A stretch of 64,000 nucleotides of DNA. It comes from Aporhodopirellula aestuarii (GTDB lineage: Bacteria > Planctomycetota > Planctomycetia > Pirellulales > Pirellulaceae). The stretch lies in assembly GCF_023701485.1 (NCBI RefSeq), contig NZ_JAMQBK010000002.1, positions 62,001-126,000 of the forward strand. Direction: 5' to 3'. A model generated the notes under the pieces. That model ran no database searches and was not told where the DNA came from. It was given only the letters and a program-made list of their open reading frames with translations. The first letter of the stretch is position 1; each line of letters opens with the position of its first letter. The position numbers and the translations under genes were made by a program. Shown here piece by piece: positions 24,863-33,051 of this stretch.

Positions 24863-26278
24863 TTGCCTTCCACGATCCAAAATGCTGGCGGCAATCAGCC
24901 AAGTCCCTACTGCGGCGTTTTTGATCTTTTCCGGATCGGAATCGGTCCATCGAGTTCGCACTCGGTGGGTCCCATGCGGGCGGCCAAGCTGTTTGTCGAG
25001 GAGTTGCAGAACCAAAACTCGCTTGGATCGGTCACTCGGATCCAAATTGATCTCTACGGATCGCTCGCGTTAACCGGCCTCGGCCACGGAACTGACACCG
25101 CCGTACTAATGGGACTATCGGGCGAGCGGCCCGAGACGATCGATCCTGAAACGATTCCAACCAAGCTCGAAACCATTCGGCAAGCGAGTTCGATCGAACT
25201 TGATGGGCTTCAATCGGTCCCGTTTGACCAGAAAACAGATCTGATTTTCAACCGCAGGATCACGCTCGACACGCACCCCAACGCGATGCGAATGCAAGCG
25301 TTCGGAGATGCGGATCGCGGTCGCCTCCTGCATGAAAGCATTTATTTCTCGATCGGCGGCGGCTTTGTCATTCGCCAAGGGCAAGAACCCGACGTCGCGG
25401 ATCAAGTCGATGTTCCCTACCCGTTTTCGTCCGCCAATGACCTGCTCGTTCTTTCCCAGCAGCACTCGTGCAGCATTAGTGATTTGATCCGGGAGAATGA
25501 ACGCGTCTTTCGTTCGGACGCGGAGATCAGCGAGGGGCTGCGAACGATTTGGCAAACGATGCAGGAGTGCGTCCAATTGGGTTGCCAAACGGAAGGAGTG
25601 CTCCCCGGCGGTTTGGGCGTGGTGCGTCGAGCACCGCGGCTGTTCCAACTACTCACAAGCAAGGGGCAACTACCGACCGACCCGATGCTGGTACTCGACT
25701 GGGTCGACCTGTACGCACTCGCGGTCAATGAGCAAAATGCCGCTGGCGGACGCGTGGTCACGGCGCCGACCAACGGTGCGGCAGGCATCATTCCATCGGT
25801 CTTGCACTATTACACGCGGTTTTGTCTCGGAGCCACGGAGGACAAAATCGAGCGGTTCTTCTTGACGGCCGCCGCGATCGGCGCCCTCTACAAACGCAAT
25901 GCGTCCATCTCCGGTGCAGAAGTCGGGTGCCAAGGCGAAGTGGGCGTGGCCTGTTCGATGGCGGCCGGCGCGCTCACCGAAGTGCTCGGCGGAACACCCC
26001 AACAAGTCGAACAAGCGGCTGAAATTGGGATGGAACACAACCTCGGCTTGACGTGTGATCCGATCAAAGGATTGGTCCAAATTCCGTGCATCGAACGCAA
26101 CGCGATGGGTGCTGTCAAAGCAATCAACGCAAGCCGACTCGCACTCCGCAGCGACGGAAAACACACGGTTTCGCTCGACCGCGTGATCCGTGTCATGAAA
26201 CGCACGGGTGCGGACATGTCATCTCGTTACAAAGAAACGTCTCAAGGCGGGCTGGCCGTTAACATCGCAGAGTGCTGA
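24863..26278 (+). CDS. sdaA: L-serine dehydratase, single-chain iron-sulfur type
   Basis: Deaminates L-serine to pyruvate with a [4Fe-4S] cluster. Residues 1-160 are the beta subdomain ([20 protein letters not shown]), the rest the alpha domain. [15 protein letters not shown] and [20 protein letters not shown], with the cluster cysteines in the latter and in [15 protein letters not shown], match SdaA. The 471 residues are normal for the fused form. I chose the TTG at 24863 with AGAGGA seven bases upstream; another TTG lies at 24845. It follows the dehydrogenase by about 50 bases, so it may belong to the same operon, although serine is not an intermediate of hydroxyproline breakdown. Confidence 0.88.
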   Translation: MPSTIQNAGGNQPSPYCGVFDLFRIGIGPSSSHSVGPMRAAKLFVEELQNQNSLGSVTRIQIDLYGSLALTGLGHGTDTAVLMGLSGERPETIDPETIPTKLETIRQASSIELDGLQSVPFDQKTDLIFNRRITLDTHPNAMRMQAFGDADRGRLLHESIYFSIGGGFVIRQGQEPDVADQVDVPYPFSSANDLLVLSQQHSCSISDLIRENERVFRSDAEISEGLRTIWQTMQECVQLGCQTEGVLPGGLGVVRRAPRLFQLLTSKGQLPTDPMLVLDWVDLYALAVNEQNAAGGRVVTAPTNGAAGIIPSVLHYYTRFCLGATEDKIERFFLTAAAIGALYKRNASISGAEVGCQGEVGVACSMAAGALTEVLGGTPQQVEQAAEIGMEHNLGLTCDPIKGLVQIPCIERNAMGAVKAINASRLALRSDGKHTVSLDRVIRVMKRTGADMSSRYKETSQGGLAVNIAEC

Positions 26279-26321
26279 GCACACTCGGCCCAGCTGATCT
26301 GCGATAGCTTTCCACCGAACC

Positions 26322-26375
26322 AGTGGTGGCTTCCAGCCGCCATCGGTCGAGCATTGGCGAATAGAAGCCACCGCT
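26322..26375. repeat. Inverted repeat, REP-like
   Basis: AGTGGTGGCTTC at 26322-26333 faces GAAGCCACCGCT at 26364-26375, with one mismatch and about 30 bases between. GGTGGCTTCCAGCC-type stretches look like the dispersed palindromes seen between genes in Rhodopirellula-like genomes. Repetitiveness cannot be confirmed in this window. Confidence 0.4.
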
Positions 26376-26585
26376 ACATGAAACGTGCAAATGTTCTGGC
26401 CCCAGTTGTCGATCTCTTGTCAGCGGGTGACGTGGCCGAACGATCGCAACAGCAACACGTGTTTTCAAACCCCTTTTTCTCTGGGGAAAATTCACCTCAA
26501 AGGGGTCGGAGAGGGGAAGCGATTTCCCGGCTTCACTCGAACCTCCCAGGGGATGTCGATTGAACTACTGCGGGATTTCAAATGG

Positions 26586-26643
26586 AGCGGAACGGCGCGA
26601 ACGGTCTGGTAACGCGGGACCGGACGGCTTGCGCCGTTCCGCT
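26586..26643. repeat. Long GC-rich hairpin
   Basis: AGCGGAACGGCGC at 26586-26598 pairs perfectly with GCGCCGTTCCGCT at 26631-26643, and CGGTC/GACCG inside the 32-base loop pair again. It may be a dispersed palindromic element or a transcription end structure between two convergent genes; an A-rich stretch follows on the plus strand, not a T-run. Confidence 0.4.
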
Positions 26644-26711
26644 AAAAAGAGCACTAAAGCAATCGACGTCCCGAGGGCGGGTGTCTCCAAGCGGTTACCA
26701 AGTCAGCCTGT

Positions 26712-27560
26712 TTAATTGGTAACTCGACCAAAGTATTCGTCCCAACTTTCGTGAGGACGCCCGGCCGCTTTCTCGAAATGACTTTCGTTATTGAAGGCAC
26801 CGTTTCGGATTCCTTCATAGATGCCAGCGATCACATTGCCTAAGAATTCGCCGAGTTCCGCGACCCGATCCTCTCGATACTCTTGCACCGACATTTCTCG
26901 GTACTTCAGATTGGTCCCGAATGCGGCACTGAGGTAGTCGGCCAATTGTTGCTGCGTGATCGCTTCACCGTGCAGGTTGTAGGTTTGACCATTGTGCTCG
27001 GACTGCGCCAACATGTTCGCGTACGCGGCCGCGAGTTCAGAACGGGTCGTGTACCCGCACAGTGCTTCACCAGCGCAGTTCGCGATCTCGCCTCGTTGCT
27101 TGTATGTCTCGATGTAGTCGACGTCGGGTTCCATATAGATCCCGTTACGACCGATCACCCACTGCAGACCGCTGATGCGGACATCTTCTTCGGTTTGTCG
27201 GTTGCTCTGAACCACAGGCGAAAACGCGGTGTTTTGTTCGGCGCCCTGAATGCTGGTGTAAACGATCTTGGTCACCCCGGCCCGTTTCGCCGCTTCGATC
27301 ACGTTGCGATGCTGACCGATCCGTTTTTCCGGAGCATCCATTCCGGATACCAATAAGACCGTATCGATGCCCTGCAGCGAGCTTTCCAGGTCACTCGGTG
27401 ATTCGTAATTGCCGGGCCGGACTTCGAGGCCGAGCGACTCTGCTTTATGGGGCGTTCGCGCGAGCCCGACGACGTTATCCGGGCCAACCATCTCGACGGT
27501 GGCTTTCACGATTTCAGAACCAAGCTGGCCGCTCGCCGCCGTCACTGCAATCTTATTCAT
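26712..27560 (-). CDS. NmrA/QorB-like NAD(P)H-dependent oxidoreductase
   Basis: Atypical short-chain dehydrogenase of 282 residues. The N-terminus MNKIAVTAASGQLGSEIVKA is an NAD(P)-binding motif like that of E. coli QorB (NADPH:quinone reductase 2). NVIEAAKRAGVTKIVYTSIQ, RQTEEDVRISGLQWVIGRNG and the C-terminal Asp/Glu-rich helix also follow that family. It lacks the usual YxxxK triad of classical SDRs, as expected. It probably acts on quinones or senses the redox state. It stands alone, convergent with sdaA. Confidence 0.8.
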   Translation of the reverse strand: MNKIAVTAASGQLGSEIVKATVEMVGPDNVVGLARTPHKAESLGLEVRPGNYESPSDLESSLQGIDTVLLVSGMDAPEKRIGQHRNVIEAAKRAGVTKIVYTSIQGAEQNTAFSPVVQSNRQTEEDVRISGLQWVIGRNGIYMEPDVDYIETYKQRGEIANCAGEALCGYTTRSELAAAYANMLAQSEHNGQTYNLHGEAITQQQLADYLSAAFGTNLKYREMSVQEYREDRVAELGEFLGNVIAGIYEGIRNGAFNNESHFEKAAGRPHESWDEYFGRVTN

Positions 27561-27728
27561 TGGATGTCTCGTCGTTTCGGGTCAAGTGATTGACAACAGA
27601 GAGCCGAAACTCTGTCGATCTTTCGGTGCCTTCGGATTCCGACGGCGAACGCGTCAAAGCAGCGGATGGCGTATGTCAGAAGGCGGACAGCATCGTGAAA
27701 GCGTCTGTGGGTGGCTGCCGATCGCGAG

Positions 27729-29060
27729 TCATTCCGCGATCCCGTGTTGCTTCATCATTCGATGGAGTTTCCGGCGTTCGACACCGAGAATGCGGGCGGC
27801 GGCGGACTTGTTGCCTTTTTCTCTTTCAAGGACTTCGGCGATGTGTTGCCGCTGTAAAGCGATGAGGGATCCTTCTGGGCTCGACGAATCGGAATCGTTA
27901 GGCGGAGGCTCGAACTCATCGGGTAAGTCGTCCATCGTAATCACATCATCAGACAGAATCTGTGCTCGCTTGATCGTGTTGATGAGTTGGCGAATGTTGC
28001 CGGGCCAATCATACGATTCAAGTGCCGAGCGGGCATCTTCAGCCAATTCGTACCCCTCGGCGAGAAAATAGTCGATCAGCAAACCGACATCGTTTCCGCG
28101 CTCGCGAAGTGGCGGAAGATCAAGGATCAAAACATTGATACGGTAGTACAAGTCTTCGCGAAACCTGCCCTCTTCGACCTCCTGTTTCAAGTTGCGGTTG
28201 GTTGCGGCGACGATCCGCACATCGACGCGACGTTCCTTTTCCGAGCCGACTCGACGCATCGATCCGTCTTCTAGAACTCGCAGCAATTTGGGTTGGAGTG
28301 CGAGCGGCATCTCTCCGATTTCGTCGATAAAAAGTGTGCTGTTATCCGCCACTTCGAACAGGCCTGGTTTCGCGGCGGTGGCGCCCGTAAAGGAACCCTT
28401 TTCGTGCCCAAACAGTTCACTTTCGACCAACTGCTCAGGCAGTGCCGCGCAGTTCACCGTCACCATCGGATATTTTGCTCGCGTGCTCCCTTGATGGATC
28501 GCTTGAGCGACCAATTCCTTACCCGTTCCGCTTTCGCCTTGGATCAGCACCGGGTTATCCGTGGGTGCGACACGATCGATCAGCCGGAAGACCTTTCGCA
28601 TCGTCTCGCATTCCCCGATCATCTTCGCGGTATGGCGGTTCGTTCGGTCGATGACCTCACGTAACTGAGCGTTTTCCTTGCGGAGCTTTCTTCGTTCAAG
28701 CGCCCCCAAACAACGCCTCTCCAGTTCGGCCATTGGGAACGGTTTGGAGAGAAAATCGAACACACCACGGCGCATCGACTCGACGGCGTTTTCAATCGTG
28801 CCTTCGCCGGTTAAGACGATGATCTCGGTTTCTGGGTTGATGTCCCGCATCCGTTGGACGAGCTCCAGACCGCTAAGTCCGGGCAGATTCCAATCCAGCA
28901 CCGCAATCTCGAAATCTCGCTTTTCGCACTGACCGATTCCATCTTGACCGCTGGACGTGTGGGTGACTCGATGGCCGTTCTTTTGGAACCAACGAACACA
29001 ACCCGCGGCAAAATCCGAATCGTCGTCGACAAACAGAATTTCGAAGGTTTCATTTCGCAT
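27729..29060 (-). CDS. Sigma54-dependent response regulator (NtrC family)
   Basis: Three-domain activator of 443 residues. Receiver: LFVDDDSDF and phospho-Asp in AVLDWNLPG near residue 56. AAA+ domain (about 145-375): Walker A GESGTGKEL, sigma54 loop GSFTGA (Ser replaces the usual Ala), Walker B LFIDEIGEMP, and arginine-finger region RFREDLYYRINVL. The C-terminal Fis-type helix-turn-helix includes NKSAAARILGVERRKLHRMM. Its partner kinase is probably the divergent GAF-PAS kinase. No clear TGGCAC-N5-TTGC promoter was found nearby, so its targets may be elsewhere. Confidence 0.88.
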   Translation of the reverse strand: MRNETFEILFVDDDSDFAAGCVRWFQKNGHRVTHTSSGQDGIGQCEKRDFEIAVLDWNLPGLSGLELVQRMRDINPETEIIVLTGEGTIENAVESMRRGVFDFLSKPFPMAELERRCLGALERRKLRKENAQLREVIDRTNRHTAKMIGECETMRKVFRLIDRVAPTDNPVLIQGESGTGKELVAQAIHQGSTRAKYPMVTVNCAALPEQLVESELFGHEKGSFTGATAAKPGLFEVADNSTLFIDEIGEMPLALQPKLLRVLEDGSMRRVGSEKERRVDVRIVAATNRNLKQEVEEGRFREDLYYRINVLILDLPPLRERGNDVGLLIDYFLAEGYELAEDARSALESYDWPGNIRQLINTIKRAQILSDDVITMDDLPDEFEPPPNDSDSSSPEGSLIALQRQHIAEVLEREKGNKSAAARILGVERRKLHRMMKQHGIAE

Positions 29061-29248
29061 GGGTGCATTTTAGCCGTTCGAAGCGAAATCGGGAGTCATC
29101 GGGGGAGAGGAATTTGAAGCGTTGTCACCGGCCGGCTCGTCGTATGATGAATAGTCGACACTCACAGATATGATTAGATTTGCTGGATAGATGCCGTTGC
29201 CCGCCGTGTTGTCGTCCAACGACACGAACTCTTTAACACAAGCCCCCT

Positions 29249-30877
29249 ATGAGCGATCCGATAACATTCGATCAACGCGAGCTGCTGGAGCGTGATCTGC
29301 GTGGCCAGACACGCGTGCTCAAACGACTCGCCCAAGGAGCTTCACTCGACGAAGTACTCGATACTCTCGTCGAAGTTGCCGAAGAATCGCGTCCGGAAAT
29401 GATCGCGTCGATTCTTTTGCTCGATGAAAAGACCGGGTGTTTGCACAACGGCGCCTCCCGCCGGTTGCCGGACTTTTACTGCGCCGCCGTTGAGGGGGTG
29501 AAACCGGGTCCGAACGTCGGTTCATGTGGAACAGCGGCATTCACGGGCCAACGCGTTGTCGTCGAAGACATCAGCACCGACCCTTTGTGGGAAGCTATTC
29601 GGCACGTCGCCGCAGAAGCGTCGCTGCGAGCCTGCTGGTCAGAACCCATCATTGGCTCGAGTGGCGAGGTGCTCGGGACGTTTGCGATGTACTATCAGAC
29701 CCCTCGCGCCCCCACGGAGAACGAACTGGAGTTCGTATCCAGCAGCGCGAATCTTGCCGCGTTGGCCATTCAGCGTGTCCGCTATCAGAACTCCGTCGAG
29801 CGTGAACGGGCGATGCTAAAAACCATCCTCAACAGTGTTCCCGATGCACTCATCTCGGGCCATCTCGACCGCAAGATCACGCACTTTAACCGCAGCGCCG
29901 GCCGTATTTTTGGCTACGATCCGGAAGAAGTCATTGGGAAACAGACCGCGTTCCTCTACGCGAACCCAGACGACTACGATCGGCTGCTAAAAATGCGATT
30001 CAACGCCGAGCAGGGCGAAACACTTGCCGCGACGGAGATTCAATGGCGTCGGAAATCGGGTGAGACGTTTCCCGGCGAAATTGTTGGCACGACAATCCGT
30101 GATGAAGATGGCGAGCCACTCGGATACATGGGTTTGATCCGTGACATTACCGATCGCAAGATTGCCGAAGCCAAGTTGGCCGAGAGCCAATCGAAACTCG
30201 TTCAAGCCGAAAGGCTCGCGGCGATGGGCCAGATGGTTTCAGCGATCGCGCACGAGAGCCGCAATGCGCTGCAGCGGATCCAAGTCAGCGTGGACGTGCT
30301 GCAGTACGAAATCGAGGCGGGCAGTGAAGCTCGCGAGGACCTGGAGCGGATCAGCCGAGCCAGAGCCGACCTGGAACGCCTCCACGACGAACTTCGCAGT
30401 TTTGCGGGACCGATTCAATTAAACACGTCGGCGGGCAACATGGCGGAAACTTGGCGACAAGCTTGGACGAACCTCCGCGTCTCGCGAGCCGACCGTGATG
30501 CCGAACTCGTCGAAATGATTCCTGATGTCGATTTGGACTGCCACTTCGATGCTTTTCGTTTTGAACAAGTGTTCCGCAACCTGTTCGAGAATTCGCTGGC
30601 CGCGTGTCCAGATCCGGTTCGGATTACCGTAAGGTGTCAGAATATGGACATTGAGGGTGTGCCCAGTTTGTCCATTTCGGTACACGATAATGGACCGGGA
30701 CTGCCTGAGGAGATTCGATCTCACGTCTTTGAAGCGTTTCACACGACCAAAGCCAAGGGAACCGGTTTAGGCATGGCAATTGCCAAGAGACTCATCGAAG
30801 CACACCAAGGCACGATTGAAATCGGAAACGATGGTAATGATGGCGCTGAATTCGTCATCAAGATGCCGCGTGCTTAG
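29249..30877 (+). CDS. Soluble GAF-PAS sensor histidine kinase
   Basis: Cytoplasmic kinase of 542 residues with no membrane helix. A GAF domain (about 25-180; PGPNVGSCGTAAFTGQRVVV) is followed by a PAS/PAC pair (about 185-300; FGYDPEEVIGKQ, GYMGLIRDITDRK). The HisKA box follows, with the phospho-acceptor in ERLAAMGQMVSAIAHESRNA. The ATPase domain has N-box FRNLFENSLAA, G1 HDNGPGLPEEI and G2 GTGLGMAIAKRLIEAHQG. Its GAF type (SCGTAA) is common in light, redox or metabolite sensors. It is divergent from the NtrC-type regulator and precedes a receiver-only protein by 69 bases. Confidence 0.87.
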   Translation: MSDPITFDQRELLERDLRGQTRVLKRLAQGASLDEVLDTLVEVAEESRPEMIASILLLDEKTGCLHNGASRRLPDFYCAAVEGVKPGPNVGSCGTAAFTGQRVVVEDISTDPLWEAIRHVAAEASLRACWSEPIIGSSGEVLGTFAMYYQTPRAPTENELEFVSSSANLAALAIQRVRYQNSVERERAMLKTILNSVPDALISGHLDRKITHFNRSAGRIFGYDPEEVIGKQTAFLYANPDDYDRLLKMRFNAEQGETLAATEIQWRRKSGETFPGEIVGTTIRDEDGEPLGYMGLIRDITDRKIAEAKLAESQSKLVQAERLAAMGQMVSAIAHESRNALQRIQVSVDVLQYEIEAGSEAREDLERISRARADLERLHDELRSFAGPIQLNTSAGNMAETWRQAWTNLRVSRADRDAELVEMIPDVDLDCHFDAFRFEQVFRNLFENSLAACPDPVRITVRCQNMDIEGVPSLSISVHDNGPGLPEEIRSHVFEAFHTTKAKGTGLGMAIAKRLIEAHQGTIEIGNDGNDGAEFVIKMPRA

Positions 30878-30946
30878 ATCAAATCCCCCAACGATCCATC
30901 CCGCCTCAAACAGGACTCGGTTGCGACAACCACTCGCCCCCAGACA

Positions 30947-31309
30947 ATGACAACCCGCCTCCGAATCGTGATCGCCGACGACGAAGATGACATCCGGCAA
31001 GGGTTCCGTCGTCTGCTTTGCAAGATCGGCTGTGACGTGGTCGGGGAAGCGACGAACGGTCGTGAGCTAGTCAAGCTTTGCTCGTCCGAGCATCCCGATC
31101 TCGTCATTACCGATATCCGCATGCCAGAGATGTCGGGCATCGACGCGGCGAAAGTGATTTCGAAAACGCACACGATCCCCGTCATCGTGGTGTCGTCACA
31201 TGAACGTCCTGCTGCGGAAGACTCGGCCTACATCGCCGACTTCCTCCTCAAACCGATCAGCGGCCCTGATTTAGAAGCAGCGATCACACGGGCGTTTCCA
31301 CGATTTTAG
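30947..31309 (+). CDS. Single-domain response regulator
   Basis: A 120-residue receiver without output domain. IVIADDEDD gives the acidic pocket, LVITDIRMPEMSG carries the phospho-Asp, VIVVSSHERP has the Thr/Ser switch as Ser, and FLLKPISG has the Lys. Its immediate neighbour is a soluble histidine kinase, so it probably receives phosphate from it, acting as a phosphate sink or as a diffusible link to other proteins. It resembles the receiver of NasT/AmiR antiterminators but no ANTAR domain is present. Confidence 0.85.
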   Translation: MTTRLRIVIADDEDDIRQGFRRLLCKIGCDVVGEATNGRELVKLCSSEHPDLVITDIRMPEMSGIDAAKVISKTHTIPVIVVSSHERPAAEDSAYIADFLLKPISGPDLEAAITRAFPRF

Positions 31310-31407
31310 AGCCGCGACAACCAACCGCTGAATCATCATCGGGGCCGGTCGGGTCACCCGACCAAACCGGCAACGAACAGGTCCCTGCTCAGGGCGAAGG
31401 CGCATAA

Positions 31408-31449
31408 AAAAAACACCCTCAAAAACATTTGTAATTGAGGGTGTTTTTT
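31408..31449. terminator. Bidirectional rho-independent terminator
   Basis: AAAAAACACCCTCAA at 31408-31422 pairs with TTGAGGGTGTTTTTT at 31435-31449 around a 12-base loop. T-runs appear on both strands after the stem, so it can end both the rightward regulator transcript and the leftward tRNA transcript, whose 3' end is six bases away. Confidence 0.85.
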
Positions 31450-31454
31450 AGCAG

Positions 31455-31537
31455 CGGAGGACACGGGACTCGAACCCGCAACTCCTTACGGAGCAATTGA
31501 TTTCGAATCAACCTGCTTGCCAATTCGCTTATCCTCC
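31455..31537 (-). tRNA. tRNA-Ser (CGA)
   Basis: Class II tRNA read leftward. The acceptor arms GGAGGAT and GTCCTCC pair, followed by discriminator G. The anticodon loop TTCGAAA carries CGA (plus-strand 31503-31505) between five-base arms GTTGA/TCAAT. The long variable arm (CTCC-GTAA-GGAG) is typical of serine tRNA, and the T arm has GGTTCGAGTCC. CCA is not encoded. It decodes UCG. Confidence 0.93.
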
Positions 31538-31629
31538 TTGGTCACAAACCGTCTCCGGTCTGCGGCGTAGTATTTTGACGCCATCTTCGTAATCGTCAAG
31601 ATGGGGCGGCCGTCTTCTGAAAATACGCG

Positions 31630-32883
31630 CTATTCGGAGAAGACGCTGCTGCGGACTTCTTCTTCGAGCGATTTTTGCCCCGCTTTGACTTCGTTAAACG
31701 TCGCGGCATCGAGACTGTAGGTCACCGTGTCGGTGACAGCGTCAACGTGAGCGTTTCGGGTGTCACCAGTCAGAAGGGCGGTTTCACCAAAAAAATCACC
31801 CTCGGTAAGCCGTGCGACTTCGGTGAACTCCTTACTGCTACGGCTCGCCGGATCGCTCGGCAGCGGCGGACGGCGGACGACAACCTCACCTTCTCGAATG
31901 AGGTAAAAACGATCGCCGACGTCGCCATAGGTCACGATCCGGTCGCCGGGAGCGTGCTCTTCGCGTTTCATCTTCCGTGCGATCGTCGTCAACGTACTGA
32001 CCGAAACCAGCGAAAACAGATCGCAGCGATGCAGCATTTTACCGAGCAACGCGGCTTCGTCGAGGTTCGTGTCTTGGGCGATATTTCCGAAATCCATTTT
32101 GACGATTCGGTCGGCGACATCGAGGATTCGGTTGTCGTGCGTGACGATCACGATCGCAGTCCCTCGCTCCCGCGCCTCTTTTTGAAACAGTTCGACGACC
32201 TGCCGCACGGAATCCTTGTCCAACGCCGCGGTCGGCTCATCGGCGAGCAGAATTTCGGGCCGGTGAACAAGCCCCCGGGCGACCGCAACCCGCTGCTTCT
32301 GGCCACCCGATAGGCTTCGGGGTTTGTAATGAATTCGCTCGCCCAGCCCCACGGCGACCAGCATCTCTTCACAGAGCCGGTTTTGTTCGCTACGGGGCAA
32401 CCGGTCGGGCTGCAATTCCAGGGCCATTCGGACGTTCTGAAGTGCGGTCAGCGAGCCGAACAGGTTGTGGGCCTGAAAAATGAACCCCAACCGCTTTCGG
32501 ATCGAGTTGATCTCCGCCGTGCGGGCGTCTCTCAGAGGCTGGCCGAGAATGTGAATCTGGCCCTCTTGGATTCGGCGGATCGTGCCGATGAGGGTCAAAA
32601 GTGTCGTTTTCCCCGAGCCACTCTGCCCGGTCATGATCACGATTTCGCCAGGCTGGACTTGCAAATTGTTGTCGTAGAGGACCTGTTTGCGGGCGTCGCC
32701 GGTACCGAAAAAATGGTTGACGCCGCAAACGTTAATGAGCGCGGACCCGTCAAAACTGCGATCTGCCTCGACACTTTTCGACTTAAAGCGGCGAAAAAGC
32801 TTGCCAGTCGCCGAATCACGGGCCGATCGAACAGTATCTGCGGCTCTTGTTTTGACGTTTTCGCGGTTCACGCTGTCTTTCAT
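31630..32883 (-). CDS. DevA-like ABC ATPase fused to a cyclic-nucleotide-binding domain
   Basis: Cytoplasmic ATPase of a MacB/DevA-type exporter with an added C-terminal regulatory domain, 417 residues. The ABC domain (about 45-270) has Walker A GQSGSGKTTLL, Q-loop FIFQAHNLFG, signature LSGGQKQRVAVARG, Walker B ILLADEPTAALD and H-loop VTHDNR. Residues about 285-410 form a Crp-like cNMP-binding fold: GDRFYLIREGEVVV and the phosphate cassette GDFFGETALLTGDTRNAHV, with the Glu and Arg needed for nucleotide binding. It is divergent from the membrane-fusion and permease genes, so all three likely form one exporter gated or sensed by a cyclic nucleotide. Confidence 0.85.
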   Translation of the reverse strand: MKDSVNRENVKTRAADTVRSARDSATGKLFRRFKSKSVEADRSFDGSALINVCGVNHFFGTGDARKQVLYDNNLQVQPGEIVIMTGQSGSGKTTLLTLIGTIRRIQEGQIHILGQPLRDARTAEINSIRKRLGFIFQAHNLFGSLTALQNVRMALELQPDRLPRSEQNRLCEEMLVAVGLGERIHYKPRSLSGGQKQRVAVARGLVHRPEILLADEPTAALDKDSVRQVVELFQKEARERGTAIVIVTHDNRILDVADRIVKMDFGNIAQDTNLDEAALLGKMLHRCDLFSLVSVSTLTTIARKMKREEHAPGDRIVTYGDVGDRFYLIREGEVVVRRPPLPSDPASRSSKEFTEVARLTEGDFFGETALLTGDTRNAHVDAVTDTVTYSLDAATFNEVKAGQKSLEEEVRSSVFSE

Positions 32884-33051
32884 GGAACGGGAATATAAAA
32901 AGCAGTGAGACTACGTTAACTTAGCATTGGCCGTGCTGGTACAGACTTTTCGTCATTTTCTGCCGCGCGTCCCCATTCTGAATTACTCTATCGGATCAGG
33001 TATGGGCTTTTTTTGATTCCACTCGTTTTTCTTTCGGTTCACTGAGTTTCC

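Larger units (their letters stand above)
26279..26711. other. Intergenic region with two inverted-repeat elements
   Basis: About 430 bases with no convincing gene. It holds two imperfect palindromes listed separately (26322-26375 and 26586-26643). It separates sdaA from the convergent NmrA-like gene. Confidence 0.5.
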
